The notes under the pieces: generated by a model
The model's database searches: none
What the model saw: the letters and a program-made list of their open reading frames with translations, nothing else
What the model was told of the DNA's origin: nothing
Assembly (NCBI RefSeq): GCF_000471905.2
Contig: NW_006500353.1
Location: 964,523 to 1,028,522, forward strand
DNA from: Amborella trichopoda
Lineage: Eukaryota; Streptophyta; Magnoliopsida; Amborellales; Amborellaceae
DNA: 64,000 nucleotides
Direction of reading: 5' to 3'
Part shown: positions 38,050-59,541 of the stretch, in pieces
Numbering within the stretch: the stretch's first letter is position 1
Layout of the letters: each line of letters begins with the position of its first letter
Translations under genes and position numbers: made by a program

Positions 38050-38845
38050 GCACCTCAAAAAACCATCGGAAAATGTAGTTTTAATGTTGAAAACCCTTTG
38101 ATTGATCATCTTGACATCGAGATGTATGACCATGAAAAATAAAAAGATTTTAAGTCTAAAAAATAATGCATTTTACAACATATTATCTACACTGTCCATT
38201 TTCAAGATTTTTATATGTTTATAGATCTATTTGATTTTAACCATTTTTAAAATTTAAAATTTTATAATTAGATATAAAAATAGATTTTTAGATAATCCTA
38301 AGAATATTTTACATCAAAATTATATACCATGATAAAATTTGAACGTGCACGTCACCTCTACAGCTACATATGCTTCTGTATGCCAACTGCACCCATATTA
38401 GGCTTTTGATGAAAATATCGTTATAAAAACAAAAAGTATAAATATTATAATTTAAATAAGGCTCTAGGAGTGTGGTTTGTATATGGCTGAGGCCCTAAAC
38501 AATAAAAAATAGCGCACCTTCAAATATTATCGAAATATATTGTTTCAATACTGGAAATTTTGGTGACACCCTCAAAATTTATTTTTATCTCTAATTATAA
38601 AATTTAAAACTTTAAAACCAGTGTAGATCTATGAATATTTAAAAATCTTAAAAATTGATGATCGAAAAAATATATTATAAAATACATTTAAAAAAAGATA
38701 TATTGTTCTCAAAACTTGAAATTCATTATTCTCATATGCATATATCTTGAGATCGAGGTGATCAATATGACCATTTTTTTGAGGATCTTGATATGCGCCC
38801 CAATTTGATTGTTTAGGGCCTCACCGTTATAAAAACTTTTCAAAG
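38050..38845. mobile_element. Two adjacent GAGGCTC-type MITE copies
   Basis: A partial divergent copy at about 38050-38350 is followed by a more complete one at about 38474-38845, whose ends read GTGTGGTTTGTATATGGCTG and GATTGTTTAGGGCCTCACCG. The right end lies only about 480 bp upstream of the ADH1-B start codon. Confidence 0.65.
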
Positions 38846-38849
38846 TGGA

Positions 38850-39322
38850 CCACAGCTGTCCCCTTGGGGTGTCAGTCTTTTGCACTATTAAGCATTAAGA
38901 AACCAGGGAGGGCTACATTCGTCATTTCGAAGTTCATGAAACAAGCCAAGCCCCGTGTAAGAATACATGGCAAAACCAGGGAGCAAGCGGTGCTGCGGTG
39001 TCAATACAACATCTTCTATTCAAAATGAAAATGTTTACCTTCTCTCTCTAAAATAAATGAAAATGTATAACTTCTCTCTCTAAAGTCTAAAGCGAGAGCT
39101 TTTCATCCTCCCATAAATTCCTGAGAAGCCAGAGAGTTCCGAGCATCCAAACTGGAATTAAGAGCACTAGATTACAATTCTCTTTGTTTACGGGCAATTT
39201 CATCTGAGAGAGAGAGAGAGAAAGAGAGAGAATTTAGAGAGAGAAAGAGTTTATAGGCAGTTTACAGAGAGATTAAAGAGAGTTGAGAGAGTGTTTGTTC
39301 TTCTTCTAATCTTGGAGAGACG
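38850..39322 (+). promoter_or_regulatory. ADH1-B promoter and 5' leader with anaerobic-response-like motifs
   Basis: GT motifs AAACCA at 38900-38905 and 38973-38978 sit in a duplicated AAACCAGGGA context, with a GC motif GCCCC (38950-38954) between them. A weak TATA-like CATAAATT is at 39113-39120. The leader before the ATG at 39323 is GA-rich (39207-39300). The arrangement parallels ADH1-A, though the flanking sequence is otherwise diverged. A role in hypoxia response is inferred from known Adh1 promoters. Confidence 0.6.
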
Positions 39323-48250
<8,928 letters not shown>

Positions 48251-48288
48251 TTTCAGAGGATTCCACATGATCAAGATAAATAGAGAAT

Positions 48289-48294
48289 AATAAA
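48289..48294 (+). terminator. Candidate poly-A signal of ADH1-B
   Basis: AATAAA about 39 bp after the TGA stop. Further AT-rich signals lie to about 48540, so the true 3' end may be further on. Confidence 0.4.
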
Positions 48295-48699
48295 TAAGGT
48301 GCCTTTTCTGCTGGTGGTGCTGATTCCACAAAAAGGCTCCATTTCCATAGTATTTTGTCCGTCTTTGTTTTTGTTTTCGGGGACAGCTCTTTGCGATGGC
48401 GTTTTCACTGTAAATAAGAAGTGGTTCTGCTTCGTAGTGTTGTGTATTTTGCACGTGTTTACTGTGAGTTTCATAGTAGGGCTTGATTTCTAAAAGTCTC
48501 TCCCCTTTCCATTTGAGATTGTAAATTAGGGGATTATTTATTTTGGATAGAAGGAGGTCATTTTTTTTTAGCATTAGATGTTATCACCAATCGAGTCACA
48601 AAGTGTTTTTTAAACATTTGAAAAATTTTGTTTTGGACTTTGTGCTTGACACATCTTCAACCATCTGATTTTAAATCTAATGCATAATGATGATTATGA

Positions 48700-48800
48700 T
48701 ATTTTATATTAAAAAATAATATTATATTTTATATTAAAAAATAATATTATATTTTATATTAAAAAATAATATTATATTTTATATTAAAAAATAATATTAT
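48700..48800. repeat. About 25-bp tandem repeat, four copies
   Basis: The unit TTTTATATTAAAAAATAATA plus TTATA repeats four times almost without change. Confidence 0.92.
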
Positions 48801-49520
48801 GAAACCATTTATTTTTATTTAAGGGGGGTCGCGATCATCATTGATTGTAGGATTTGAAGTTGGGTAGTTAAAGATGTATTATTGTTTAGATACAAAGTTC
48901 ATAACAAAATTTGTTGAATGTTGTAAGTTATAACGTATTTTTATCTATTGAGTTTCATAGTTAATGAATTTTGACCTCGTATAAAAATAAATAGTCTTAT
49001 GCTCTACAATCCTTAAAAATAACTTCTTCTTGTATATTTTTTTTTTAAAAAAAATTCTTAAATAACTCACTCCAAAGTTTACATTGAAGGTAACAAGTTA
49101 GGGTGGGGTTTGGTGTGTCAGCCATGATTCGAATGCGTTATGGATTTTGGACCTAACGTTTTCACATATGGATAATCTTTTAACATTTTTACATATGGAT
49201 AATCTTGACCAGAATCTTCCAGCTTTTTGAACTTTAAAACCATGGATTCAGAGTGGAAATACATATGGAGAGGTTCGTGATGTTTTCATATTCAAAGTCG
49301 TCGTCTTTTAGAACCTCGAAATCAGGATTTTGAGGGGGAAATGCATGTAGTAGAGAGATTCAAAATGGTACTGCATTTAAATTGGAATTTTTTTTGGGAT
49401 AATTTAGTGGGGATGACGGGTCCTGCCAGTTTTTTCGAAATTAGAAATTACTTTTTTGAAAATTAGAAATTAGTTTTTTGAAAAAAAAAAATTTATTTGT
49501 TTATTCATTAGCTTTGATTT
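48801..49520. other. Spacer, nothing recognised
   Basis: AT-rich, with a short direct repeat TTTTCACATATGGATAATCTT / TTTTTACATATGGATAATCTT near 49160-49205. No gene or complete element is visible. Confidence 0.55.
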
Positions 49521-49522
49521 GA

Positions 49523-50040
49523 CATGGTAGGCCTGGCCCGGCCTGGTCAAGACAGGGCGCATGGAGACAAGTTCTGGGCTAGGGCAGGCCTGGCGCACTG
49601 CTCATTGTCAGCCATATTTGAAATTCTGTTATGTAAAAGTGTACAAATTTAAACCTCAAAAGTGTGTATTATACCATACCATACCATACCTAACGTAACC
49701 TATGGCTGGCCATGAGGCTAAAAAAGAAGGGCCTGGAGTTAAGCTAGGGTTAGACTACAGCCCAGCCCTAGGACCAACTGGGTTGGGCTAGGCGAAGGGG
49801 CGGGTGGCCCGGTTTAGCCCATCATTGATCTCTTTTTACTTGGTTTTATTTTTTTCAATTTGTTTTTTCCTCAGCCCAGCCTTTTCTTTTCTTGGTTCAA
49901 ATTTTTTTCATTTGTTTTTTTGCCCGGACGGGTCCAAGCAAGGCTAAGGCCCCGGTTTGGGTTAGGGCCAAGTTGGCCCTAGTCTGGCCCTTTTAAGGAA
50001 AAGGTTGGGCCAAGGTCAGGGCAGGCTCCGTTGCCATGCT
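49523..50040. mobile_element. GGCC-rich hAT-like MITE(s)
   Basis: Two GGCCTGGCCCGG-rich segments (about 49523-49615 and 49702-50040) are separated by an (ATACC)n run at about 49671-49690. The second ends GTTGCCATGC, mirrored by a GGCCATGAGGC-type start. Interior words GGGCCAAG/GGCCC resemble 56409-56698. Boundaries are approximate. Confidence 0.5.
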
Positions 50041-50439
50041 TGACCTTACCCAACAATCCTTATAATCTTACCCAACAATTATTATAAATAGAGCAATAAT
50101 TTCATGCAACCGCTATAGAGTAATATCATGCATCAATGATCTTCTTCCATGTTAGCCTCACGCCAGTTTACTACCTCTTTGCTTCTTATCTCCATATTTT
50201 ATTCTAAAATTATAGTCTCCAAGGTGGGGGCCAAGAACACTGAAGCTTTGGGCGTTCATTTGCAGACGCTTCCACAGGGAAACAGTTGAGAAGAATAGTA
50301 CATCTGATAAAATCTCAAATAAAGCGTGCATATACTGGAATTTACCAGTTTTTTTTCGGGATTTACCGGGATTATGTATATATAGTATTTTTTGTGTATT
50401 TGTATTAAGCATGCCCACTGTCCGAATATTATTCATACA

Positions 50440-50608
50440 ATATGGCCACATTTAATCTTGACCATCAGATGTGCAATTATATGGCTACATTTATTTCATT
50501 GATCAAATTTAAATTTCAAACAATATTTTTTGGAACTTTCGGAAACACCCAAGCCACGTGATTTTACATGCTGTGATATAAAAAATAAATGATCCTGTAC
50601 AATTCCAT
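50440..50608. mobile_element. Partial TTTGRTACAA-family MITE
   Basis: Shares TTAATCTTGACCATCAGATG and the TTTGGAACTTTCGGAAACACC region with the better copies at 40469 and 61963. The ends are eroded. Confidence 0.45.
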
Positions 50609-50619
50609 TTTATATCTGT

Positions 50620-51240
50620 CCTCAGAGAGCCAAAAATGCAGGGGGGAGAGAGAGAGAGTAGTAACACAGTCACATAAAAACCAAGGATCTCAATCTATAA
50701 AATCCGATCGGTCAAAACTTATTTCCCATTCTTCTCTGCAAGAGAGAGAGGGAGAGATTTTTACGAGAGAGATTTTTATAAGAGAGAGAGACGAGAAGCA
50801 GAGGTGAAATATGGGCAGTTCATCTCCACGCTTTCTAACCTCCTCTCCTTCAAACCTTCACAGGGATTGCAGCCACTAGCTGAGGTGGGGGAAACTCTCT
50901 GACCCCATAAACAACTAAAAAACCCCATCTTTTCACAGTAAGAAGCCTTCCTTTTTCTCGCTTTCTTCTGAAACTCTCACAAATGGTGTGAATTTGTGAA
51001 TGGGTTTTCTTTGTTTATATAGTGGCAGGAGAAGGCTCAGTAACTTTCTATGGAAAGAAGGAAGCTTCCTGGTTGCTTCCTTGAAACTACTTGGTGTACT
51101 TCTAGAGAGAGAAACACTGAACTGCTAATTTGAGAAATCGTTTAGAGAGATAATTAGACAAATGCTAATTTTAGAAAGAGAGAGACGGCCGGATAAGATT
51201 GGGGGACGCGGGGACGCGTTAACGTTACCTTTTCAACGAC
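50620..51240 (+). other. GA/CT-rich leader-like region, gene not identified
   Basis: The region has long GA tracts, then an ATG at about 50810 opening only 22 codons (MGSSSPRFLTSS...). Splice-like signals follow (CACAGTAAGAAG near 50936, TTTATATAGTGG near 51012), and a GC-rich GGGGACGCGGGGACGCG near 51203. It looks like the transcribed leader of a plant gene, but no downstream coding exons are found in the window. It may be an orphaned 5' end. Confidence 0.3.
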
Positions 51241-51654
51241 CTCCTCGTTTTTAGCTTCCAATTTTCCAATTTTTATGACAAATACCAAGCCCTAGCCCCA
51301 TTTCCCTATAAAATACCCTGTTTTATTTTATTTTTTTGTCTTTTTTATTAAGTTTATCTAATGTTTTTTTTGTTCCTAAATCCTCATCTCAAAAATCTTT
51401 ATTTTATTTCATTTTTATTATTTATTTTTAATATTTTTGAATCATTGATCTGGATTGCCAATCCATTGATTTGACACAAATATGTGAGGTGAATGATCAA
51501 CCTCACCGATTCGGATTTTAAAACACACCATTGCAAAAAGGAGGCCCTAAAAATAAAGAAGAGGCTGTTTGGAGATTTCTCACACAAAAATGAATTGATT
51601 TTGCTCTCGGAAGATCACTCTGTCCATTTGATCTGTTGGATAAAATCCTAATAG

Positions 51655-51993
51655 TTGGTGATAGGTCGGTATTTTAAAAATAAAAATTTAAAAAAATGTT
51701 TATAAAATCCCAAAAATAAAGAATTTGATTTGTAATACATTTTTTAATATCTATTACATTATGGTAAATAATAAATTTTGTTTTGGTCATTAATACTCAC
51801 TTTTAAAATCCATTATTTCATTAATTTTCAACTTCATTTGAATGTGTTTTGTTTTAACCATTCTTTATATGTTTTTTTAAAAAATAGGTTGATCACCCTA
51901 ACCACCCAAAACCGGAACCGACCACCGGCCAATTCCAATCTAACTAATCTAACTGGGTGGTTAACAGTTAGATCGAGTGATTTTACGAACAAT
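51655..51993. mobile_element. hAT-like element fragment
   Basis: It shares about 230 bp (GGTCGGTATTTTAAAAATAA to CATTCTTTATATGTTTTT) with 52085-52545 and finishes in TTTTACGAACAATGG, which resembles the complement of the CATTGTTTG terminus. The left end is missing. Confidence 0.6.
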
Positions 51994-52084
51994 GGTTAGA
52001 TCTAAGTGTCTAAAGCTCAAAATCTATATTTTTTTTTATTTACGTACTCATTTGTTGATTAGTAAGGAGGTTCCACAGTTTAAG

Positions 52085-52545
52085 CATTGTTTGAAAAACC
52101 ACCCGATCTAACAGGTAACGGCCTGGTTAGATCGGAACTAGCCCCTTGCCGGTTCCGGTTTCGGGCGGTTTTGGTGATCGGTCGGTATTTTAAAAATAAA
52201 AATTCAAAAAAATATTTATAAAATCCCAAAAATAAAGAATTTGATTTGTAATACATTTTTTAATATTTATTACATTATGGTAAATATTAAATTTTGTTTT
52301 GGTAATTAATACTCACTTTTAAAATCCATTATTTCATTAATTTTCAACTTCATTTGAATGTGGTTTGTTTCAACCGTTCTTTATATGTTTTTCATATTTT
52401 AGTAAAAAAAATTTGCAATTTTTTTAACTTTTTTTAGCTGCTCGAGACTTGCCTGACTAGAACGATTGAATCTGCCGGTTTACCGGTTAAACTGCTTATG
52501 GCCCCATATCCAGTTAACCGTTCAGATTCAATTTTGCGAACACTG
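52085..52545. mobile_element. hAT-like MITE (CATTGTTTGAAAAACC family)
   Basis: The left end is CATTGTTTGAAAAACC and the right end TTTTGCGAACACTG. Both carry CTGGTTAGATCGGAAC or GGTTTACCGGTTAAAC subterminal motifs. Flanking 8-mers AGTTTAAG and GTTTTACG match five of eight. Confidence 0.65.
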
Positions 52546-52669
52546 GTTTTACGTAAAAAAAATAACTCTTAAATACCTCTTTGGCCTGAGGGAGTAAGTA
52601 GAAAATATGCTCCTCTTGGAGCTTAATGTACGACACAAAATTTGTACACATGCTTAATCTAACCTATAT

Positions 52670-55600
52670 ATTTTTTTTGTACCTTTTTTTAAGTGAACTG
52701 AAATTGCATTAATATAAAGAAATACAATGAGAAAATGTAGACACGTTATTATCATCATCATAAAATTATTTGGGGTCTGCTACATGAATCATGGTACACC
52801 ATTTAGCTATATCTAATGCCATACTCTTAGTGAAGCCATAAGTCCTTTCTCTTTTCCCATGACTTCCAAATGTATCTTTTTTAGCTTACCCCTTCTTCTT
52901 TTTTAGTAATAAAATTTACACAGATGAAGAAATGGGTAACGGATTGTGATAGGACAACAATGATACCAAAAGATCCAAACAGCTAAGACTATAGAGTGAA
53001 AATGAAAGGCCAGTGAAGAAAATGCGTGCATTTGATTCTTCATCATTCTTACATGAAAAGTCACACGTTTGTTAAAATTTTGCCCCTTTTGCAAAAGGAT
53101 ATCCACTGTTGGTGCTATGTTGTGAGTAAGTACCCAAATAAAAGCATAGACACAATATGGAACTAACAAAGTCAGCTTTTATAAGAGGCTAGTTTACTGC
53201 ATGAATGCGGGTCATGAGAGAGCGGATAATGCAAATACTTAATAGAGAATACTCCTTCAGGTTTTAATTTCCAGATCCTTTCATCTACTTTGTTTGGGTT
53301 ATAGAAATGGACGTTGATGAAATATATCATTATCGTCAAAGCTTTTTCCCAACTAATTGGAGTAGGCTATACAAGTCTTAACCCCCCATAAAGCTTGAGA
53401 CCGTTTCTCGCATTGCAAACTGTTAGGCCATTATGTCATTAACTCTGTCTTCCACGTCCTTTCTGTTACGAATCTTGTACATCAAGGCATTTCCATGTGA
53501 AGGAGGCTAGCTTAAGCACCTAGGGCCGGCGTGCCATGTTTTTTCTTTCGATATTTGTTTCATAAGACTGATTTCCAAAGAGACTCCTCGACCTCTTCCA
53601 ATTTCCACCACCATTTTGTTAGCAACGCTTCATTCATGGGCCCAAGCTTATGAATGCCCATAACTCCCCAATTTATTGGTAAACATACTACATTCCACGC
53701 CACCAAATGTATCTTCCCATTATTTTCCACTCCACTGTATAAAAAATCTCTCATTAGTTTCACTAACTTTTTTATGACAAGTTTGCGGGCTTTGAATATT
53801 GAGAAATAATCAAATAAATTGGTAAGGTGCTTGAACCAAAGTAATTCGCTCTCCTAAGGATAAGAATAAGGATTTCCTAGAATGTAACTTTACTTGGAAC
53901 TTTTGATCGTAGGGTCCCATATAAGCCCTGGATGGCTTCTTATTAAAGAGAGGCACACCGAAATACTTAGCTGGGACGGTGTCCATTCCACATCCAAACC
54001 AATTGACCTTAAACTTTTTATTAACCTGTCTCAAGCTCAGGTGAAGGAGGTGAGCTATGTTAGGTAGGTAACCAGAGTAAAACTTTACCACATCTTATCA
54101 TGAATCCTGGACTTATAGAATGGAAAGAAAAGAATCATGTAACTGACCCCAAACAATTGATATAAGATTTAGATGGTGATGGTGATGATGATATTTGTTC
54201 TCTTCATATTAATTTTTTAGCACGATACCATGTCGTAGCACTTATTTTTAAACAAGGGCAATGAAGCATTGTAGATAATGAAAGGATCATCAGTATATTG
54301 TAGATGCAAAATAATTGGCCCTCGGGATGAGGAGTTGAAACCTCTCATCCTTCCCTTTCTCACTAATGAACTGAAACACATTGAAGGCCTCTGCTGTTGA
54401 TGGGAACAGGAAGGGGGATAATGGGCTTATACCACTAGAACCAAGAAAATAGCCCGCAATCTTACCCTCAATGAGAACTTAGTAGTGTCTAATTGATAGA
54501 TAACCTCTAATACAGGACCGGCACTTCTCACCAAATCCCATTCTTTCCACGGTTGAGTGCCAAATATAAGAGAGTTGATAATGGCTCTAAGTCTAGTTTC
54601 CAATACCTTTGCAACTATCTTGTGAGGAGGCTAATGGTTCTAATGTCATCAAGGGTCTGGATTGACTATTTTATAGGCTCCAAAGCTATTAATGTCTAGT
54701 TAATAGAGTGAGGACTGCATTCTTAATCTCTTCCACTGAGAACGGCGCTTCTAGGCCTGCATCTTCGCTCTGAAAATTGTCTGCTGCATCCAACCCTGCA
54801 CCTATTATTATGCGTGCTTGGAGATCTACACTGTCCAACAAAACCAGGTCCCTTAAATAATAGTCTTCTAAAGAAAGAGTAAAATCAACCATTCAAATAT
54901 TTTCTCCAAAAAATATCATTTTTAATTTTTGAAATCTATTTATTTTTATAGATTAATAATATCCATGTTGAAGATTATATATTCCCTAAAAATTAAGATC
55001 AAATTTTATTTCAAACATAAATTATTAAGTGAGTTAGATGGTTAATTTTATTTCGGAAAAAACTTCATCACCTGCAGTTTTGCCTTTAAACACTATAACT
55101 TCTTAGAGAACTTAAAACCTTCCCAACCTGCCATTTCTCTATCTTCCTTAACCTTCCCTACCAAGTGCTTCACTCCCGGCTCTCTCATCCATGCTTGTTC
55201 AAATCGAAGATGGTTGGGCTTGTAATTACAACCTTTTATTGTCAGAATCTTAGGCAGAGCTCTGACTAGTGCTCGATTGAAGGACTCGGGCCCAGTACTC
55301 GGCCCAGGCTCGAGTTTGAGTAACTTGGCCGGACTATTGATCAAGCTAAAAAATGTTTAAGTTTTTTTAAAAAATACAAAGAACATCCAAAAAATAGGAA
55401 ATATATGTTTAAAGTAAAATTAAACAAAACACATCTAAATGTGGTTAAAAAAACAGTGAAAAAATAGATTTTGAAAATTTCAATTTGTGATTGGCGGTAT
55501 TTTTGAAATAATCTAAAAAGAAGTAAATGTAAAAATAAGTATTCATGGCCAAAATACTCTCCAATCTTTGTTAAAATGATGAAACACATAAAAAAAAAAT

Positions 55601-55940
55601 GTTAAAAATAGATTTCTTATTTGTATTGAATATTTTATAGTTTTATTTTATTTTTATTTTTTAAGATCCTCGAGTTGGACAGGGATCCTCAGTTTAGTCA
55701 GGTGAGTTCAGACTCGGCCGACTTGTCGAACACTAGCTCTGACTAGCATGGTATTGTATGACTTGTCTATTCTGGAGATTAGGGAATTTATGTGCAGCTA
55801 TTGCTGCAGAAAATTTAATTTCATCGTTTGGTCTCCTTCCATAACTGTTCTTTCAGGGATGCTTTCCATGATTTTTGTGCTATTATTTTCCTCTGCTAGT
55901 GTGTCAATAATGCTAGCTAGCTTTATAAAGCCTTAATTAC
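52670..55940 (-). pseudogene. L1-type LINE remnant 2, interrupted by a hAT element
   Basis: Read on the minus strand, the linker after the endonuclease (NHLRFEQAWM, about 55215-55190) is followed by EEIKNAV (about 54735) and an altered catalytic box YTDD (54297-54286; usually YADD). A KYFGVPLF-type RT end (about 53960), GVMGIHKLGPMNEALLTKWWW (about 53670-53610) and a zf-RVT-like end (about 53140-52960) come next. A-rich sequence at about 52690-52670 looks like the poly-A tail. Stops and frameshifts are numerous. Upstream sequence to about 55940 belongs to the same element beyond the hAT insertion. Confidence 0.8.
55267..55735. mobile_element. hAT MITE with perfect 8-bp target duplication inside the LINE
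   Basis: 469 bp, TAGTGCTCGATTGAAGG to CTTGTCGAACACTA, flanked by GCTCTGAC at 55259-55266 and 55736-55743. TAGTG ends and an 8-bp duplication are diagnostic of hAT. GC-rich subtermini (GGACTCGGGCCC / GACTCGGCCG) enclose an AT-rich centre. It is younger than the LINE it splits. Confidence 0.92.
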
Positions 55941-56408
55941 TGGATTCCAGAGACCAAAGCCAAAAGAGAAGATGGAAATAGGACAAGTAGGGCAAAAGTT
56001 CATGGATCAAGACTTCAAATTTCTTCTTAATTTCACAGCCAATCCTTGGGAACTCTGAGTCCATTGCAGATCTAAAGGTAGTCCCCTGTCATGCCAACCC
56101 CACCCCAAATCTAAAGGTAGAGGTCCATCTGCTAGTAGGCTTCGAATCATTTGAACTCAAATTTTGGTATGCATCGTTGTATGCCTTCTAGGACTACGGG
56201 TTCGCCATACTCCGGAGGCCATGGTTCCTTTGAGATATCTCACAACTCCACGACAATACTTCTGAACTTGAATTACATGTAAATCTATTGAGCTTTATCT
56301 ACTGCATAAGCAACATTAGGTCGGATATATGGTACATTACGGGAAGTATGCAACTTTTGGCTTTGGCATCATAGCATGTTCATCACCAATTTCTACCTTC
56401 CCCCTTTG
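55941..56408. other. Spacer, nothing recognised
   Basis: A short repeat ATCTAAAGGTAG occurs twice (about 56071 and 56107). No coding region is supported. Confidence 0.5.
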
Positions 56409-56698
56409 TCGGCCTGGCAAAAGGCCGAGCCTAGAGCCCCTGGCCCTAGTCCCCATAGGGCCGGCCATCCCTAAATGGGCCAAAAAAGCCCCGGCCGGGT
56501 CTTAGCCCTATCATGTTCGGGCCAAATAAAATAGAAAAAAAAAAAGAGGGCCGGGCCATGCTGAACTTGGCCAGGCCCGGCTGGGCCCTACCCTAAGGCA
56601 ATGGTTGCTCGGCCCTAGCTTGACTGTCTGGTCAGTGGCCTCGGCCCTAGTTTTTAGGGGCGGGCTGTGCCGGGCCACCGGGCCCATTGCCACCCATC
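56409..56698. mobile_element. GGCC-rich hAT-like MITE
   Basis: The left end GTCGGCCTGGCAAAAGGCC mirrors the right end GGGCCCATTGCCACCCATCC. The interior is GGGCCGGCC-rich. Non-coding. Confidence 0.6.
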
Positions 56699-56897
56699 CC
56701 ATTTGGGATGCGGGAGGTCATAGGAGATGGGGTGATTCCAGAAAAAATCAAAATAATGTGCTCTTTAAATTATGAAATTAAAAGAAAGATGAACTAATTA
56801 ATATCTCATCTATTTTTTAATTTAACTTTAAAAATCTCATCAAAGGACATATAATTGTGAATTAGAATAGTTGATGTTTTAAAGGTGTTTTAATAAA

Positions 56898-57278
56898 AGA
56901 AAAAGTTAATATAGAGCCGAGGCTCTAAACAATAAAATTAGAGCTTACCTCAAAATTTTCATCTCGAATTGTTTTGTTCTTAAAATTGATCATCTCGACA
57001 TCAAGATGCTTGAACATGAGAAAAAAATGAATTTCAAGATTTGGAAATAGTGTATTTTGTAACGTATTTTTGGACCGTCAATTTTCAAGATTTTCAAGTT
57101 TTGATAGATTTGTTCAATCTACACTATTTTGGAAGCTTTAAATTTTATAATTAAATATAAAAATATATTTTAAGACCATCACAAAGATTTCCAGTGTTGA
57201 AACCACATTTCTTGATACTATTTGAAGGCAGGCTCTAATTTGATTGTCTTGAACCTCAACTTTATACAAATTGCACCC
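56898..57278. mobile_element. GAGGCTC-family Mutator-like MITE, perfect 9-bp target duplication
   Basis: 381 bp, flanked by TTTAATAAA at 56889-56897 and 57279-57287. Left ATAGAGCCGAGGCTCTAAAC and right GATTGTCTTGAACCTCAAC with TTTATACAAA are inverted. Confidence 0.92.
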
Positions 57279-59028
57279 TTTAATAAATAGGTGGTTAAAA
57301 TGATATATGTGTTTTGATAAATCTCATATAAATTAAAATAAAAAGTTGGAAATAAATTTAAAAAAACAAAATAAAAAAATAAAAAAGAAAAAAAAAAGTC
57401 AAGAATAATAATTAAACTTATTTTATTTTATAAGTACTCCTAAGCCCAATAAAGGCCAAAATTTCTTAACCATGTAAGTGAGCATGCCACGTGGTTTTAA
57501 TAGGGCCTAGCTTATAAACCAGAGCCCCACGACAAATGGCAGCCTCACACTTCTAGGGCGGGGCGGGCTTGGCTCGAAACCAAATACTTTTGTAGCCAAG
57601 CTCGAGCCCGCCCCGGAAGCTCGTAGGGTGGCCCAACCCAATTAACAACACCATGTAAACACTAGAAAATTTTGTATCTGGCAAAAGTCTTAACATATTT
57701 ATGAAATGTGTTGAAAGCTATACTCATCTTTTAATTATATTTGGGAAATAAAGTTGACATTGTGGTGGTAGCATCACTTGAGTCTCAACTATCGATTTAA
57801 GTTTCTACCCTCATCGACAGCTTTTAATCCATACTGATCTACCCAAAACAAACGACGCAAACCTTTCCAATTTCCTTTTTCATTTTTCTTGATTATTAAC
57901 CTTGAAAATTTTTTTTTGTTTTTTTGAGTATTAACTTTGAACTTCTCAATTTCGCTCATTTTCGATGAATGCATAAACAAATCCAATGTATATTATATAT
58001 GCTAAAGTCATGGATATGGGCCTAGATGGTTCCATTATACACAAATCCTCCACTTAACCAACACCAAATAAAGAAGGTCAACAGGGACAAAAGATTTGAC
58101 TTTCACATCTCCCAACCTTCTTGAGCCCCTCAACTACCATTTCCATTTCTTTCAGCCGCTTACATTTTACATGTTTCTAAATTCTCTTTTACACTTTACA
58201 TGTTCCTAAATTCTCTTTTTTTTTTTAATATTAAATTTGGTAACTTATATCATCTTAATTGGGCCCACTTAAAAAATATTTTTGATAAAATAAAAAAACC
58301 AAATACTTTTAGGGAAATTTTGATCATTTTATTTTATTAAAAAAAATTCTTATAGGTGCGAATTAAAAAAATGAGTGAACGTTTAAAATTTCATACCCAA
58401 ATATTTTGTAAAAAACTTAAAAATAAAATAAGACAAAAACGTAACAATGTGATTGGGTCCAACTCAACCGAGAGGGAAAAGCACAGAAATAGAAGTCCAT
58501 AACGCTTTTCCCGTGAGCCTATTGAGTGGTCTTAATTAATTATAAGGTCACTCTCACTTTGTTGGTATTGCACATTTATTGGTTATCGTAGCAGAAAAAG
58601 AATGATTTTTTGCCAAAAGAGTATGCTCCCTAAGGGCATAGTGATCATTCCCTACCACCCCCAATTTAGTTCTAGGCCCTATATCTTGGGGACCTAACCT
58701 CAACCTAGTGACCAACTTTAAAAAAATAAATTTCAAATCGCACTCTCCAAGTGCTTAAAATCGATAAACTTGTCAAGGTTGAACAAATACCCTCTAATTT
58801 TTTTTAGGGTAAAGTTTAAGTGTTCAAGAACTCAAAATCCAATTTTGTCTTAAAAAATAATCATCTTGTATATTATAATGGACACCAATCCGAAAAAATC
58901 TTTCTAAGCATATTTTTTTAACAAGGTTTTTCGCTGGATAGAGCAAGTATACAATATGCTCTCATTGGAGATAACATAAGCATCCGTTTTGTCTTCATGG
59001 TTTTGTAGTTTTTCTACCTTATTCTCTA
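57279..59028. other. Spacer with repeat fragments
   Basis: It contains an A-rich run (57354-57400), a GGGCGGGGCGGGC-type hAT-like scrap (57555-57650), a duplicated CTAAATTCTCTTTT (58177 and 58205), and a fragment (58230-58460) of the foldback MITE seen at 10631. No gene is supported. Confidence 0.5.
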
Positions 59029-59541
59029 TATTGTTGGAAAAACTGGACAATCTAACCGTTAATTGCCCGGTTAGATCGGAACCGGCTACTGGCTCATTAC
59101 CATTTTGAGTAATTTTGGTGATTGATAGGTATTTTAAAAAAAAATTAAAAAAATATATATAAATTCTCAAAAATAAGAAATTTGGTTTGTAATGTATTTT
59201 TTAGTATTCTTTACATTATGATAAAGATTAAAAATTATTTTGGTCATTAATATTTGCTTTTTATATTTTTTTATTTTTTTCATAAAGTCTTAAAAATACC
59301 TTTAGGCACAAATAGATTCGTTAAAATTCATTTTCGTCATTAATTTTTAACTTCATTTGAATGTGTTTGTTTTAATCATTCTTTATATGTTTTTCATATT
59401 TTAGTAGTTTTTTTTTATATCTTTTTTTATTTTTTTCAATACGTTTTTTTACTGCCAAGGACTTGTCCGATTAGAACGGTTGAATCGGCCGGTTTACCGA
59501 TTAAACTGTTTAAATCCAATTAACCGTTTCGATTCGATTTT
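59029..59541. mobile_element. hAT-like MITE (CATTGTTTGAAAAACC family)
   Basis: The left end ATTGTTGGAAAAACTGG with CCGGTTAGATCGGAACCGG, and the right end CGGTTTACCGATTAAAC to TTTTACGATCTCAG, match the plan of 52085-52545. AT-rich interior shared with it. Confidence 0.65.
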
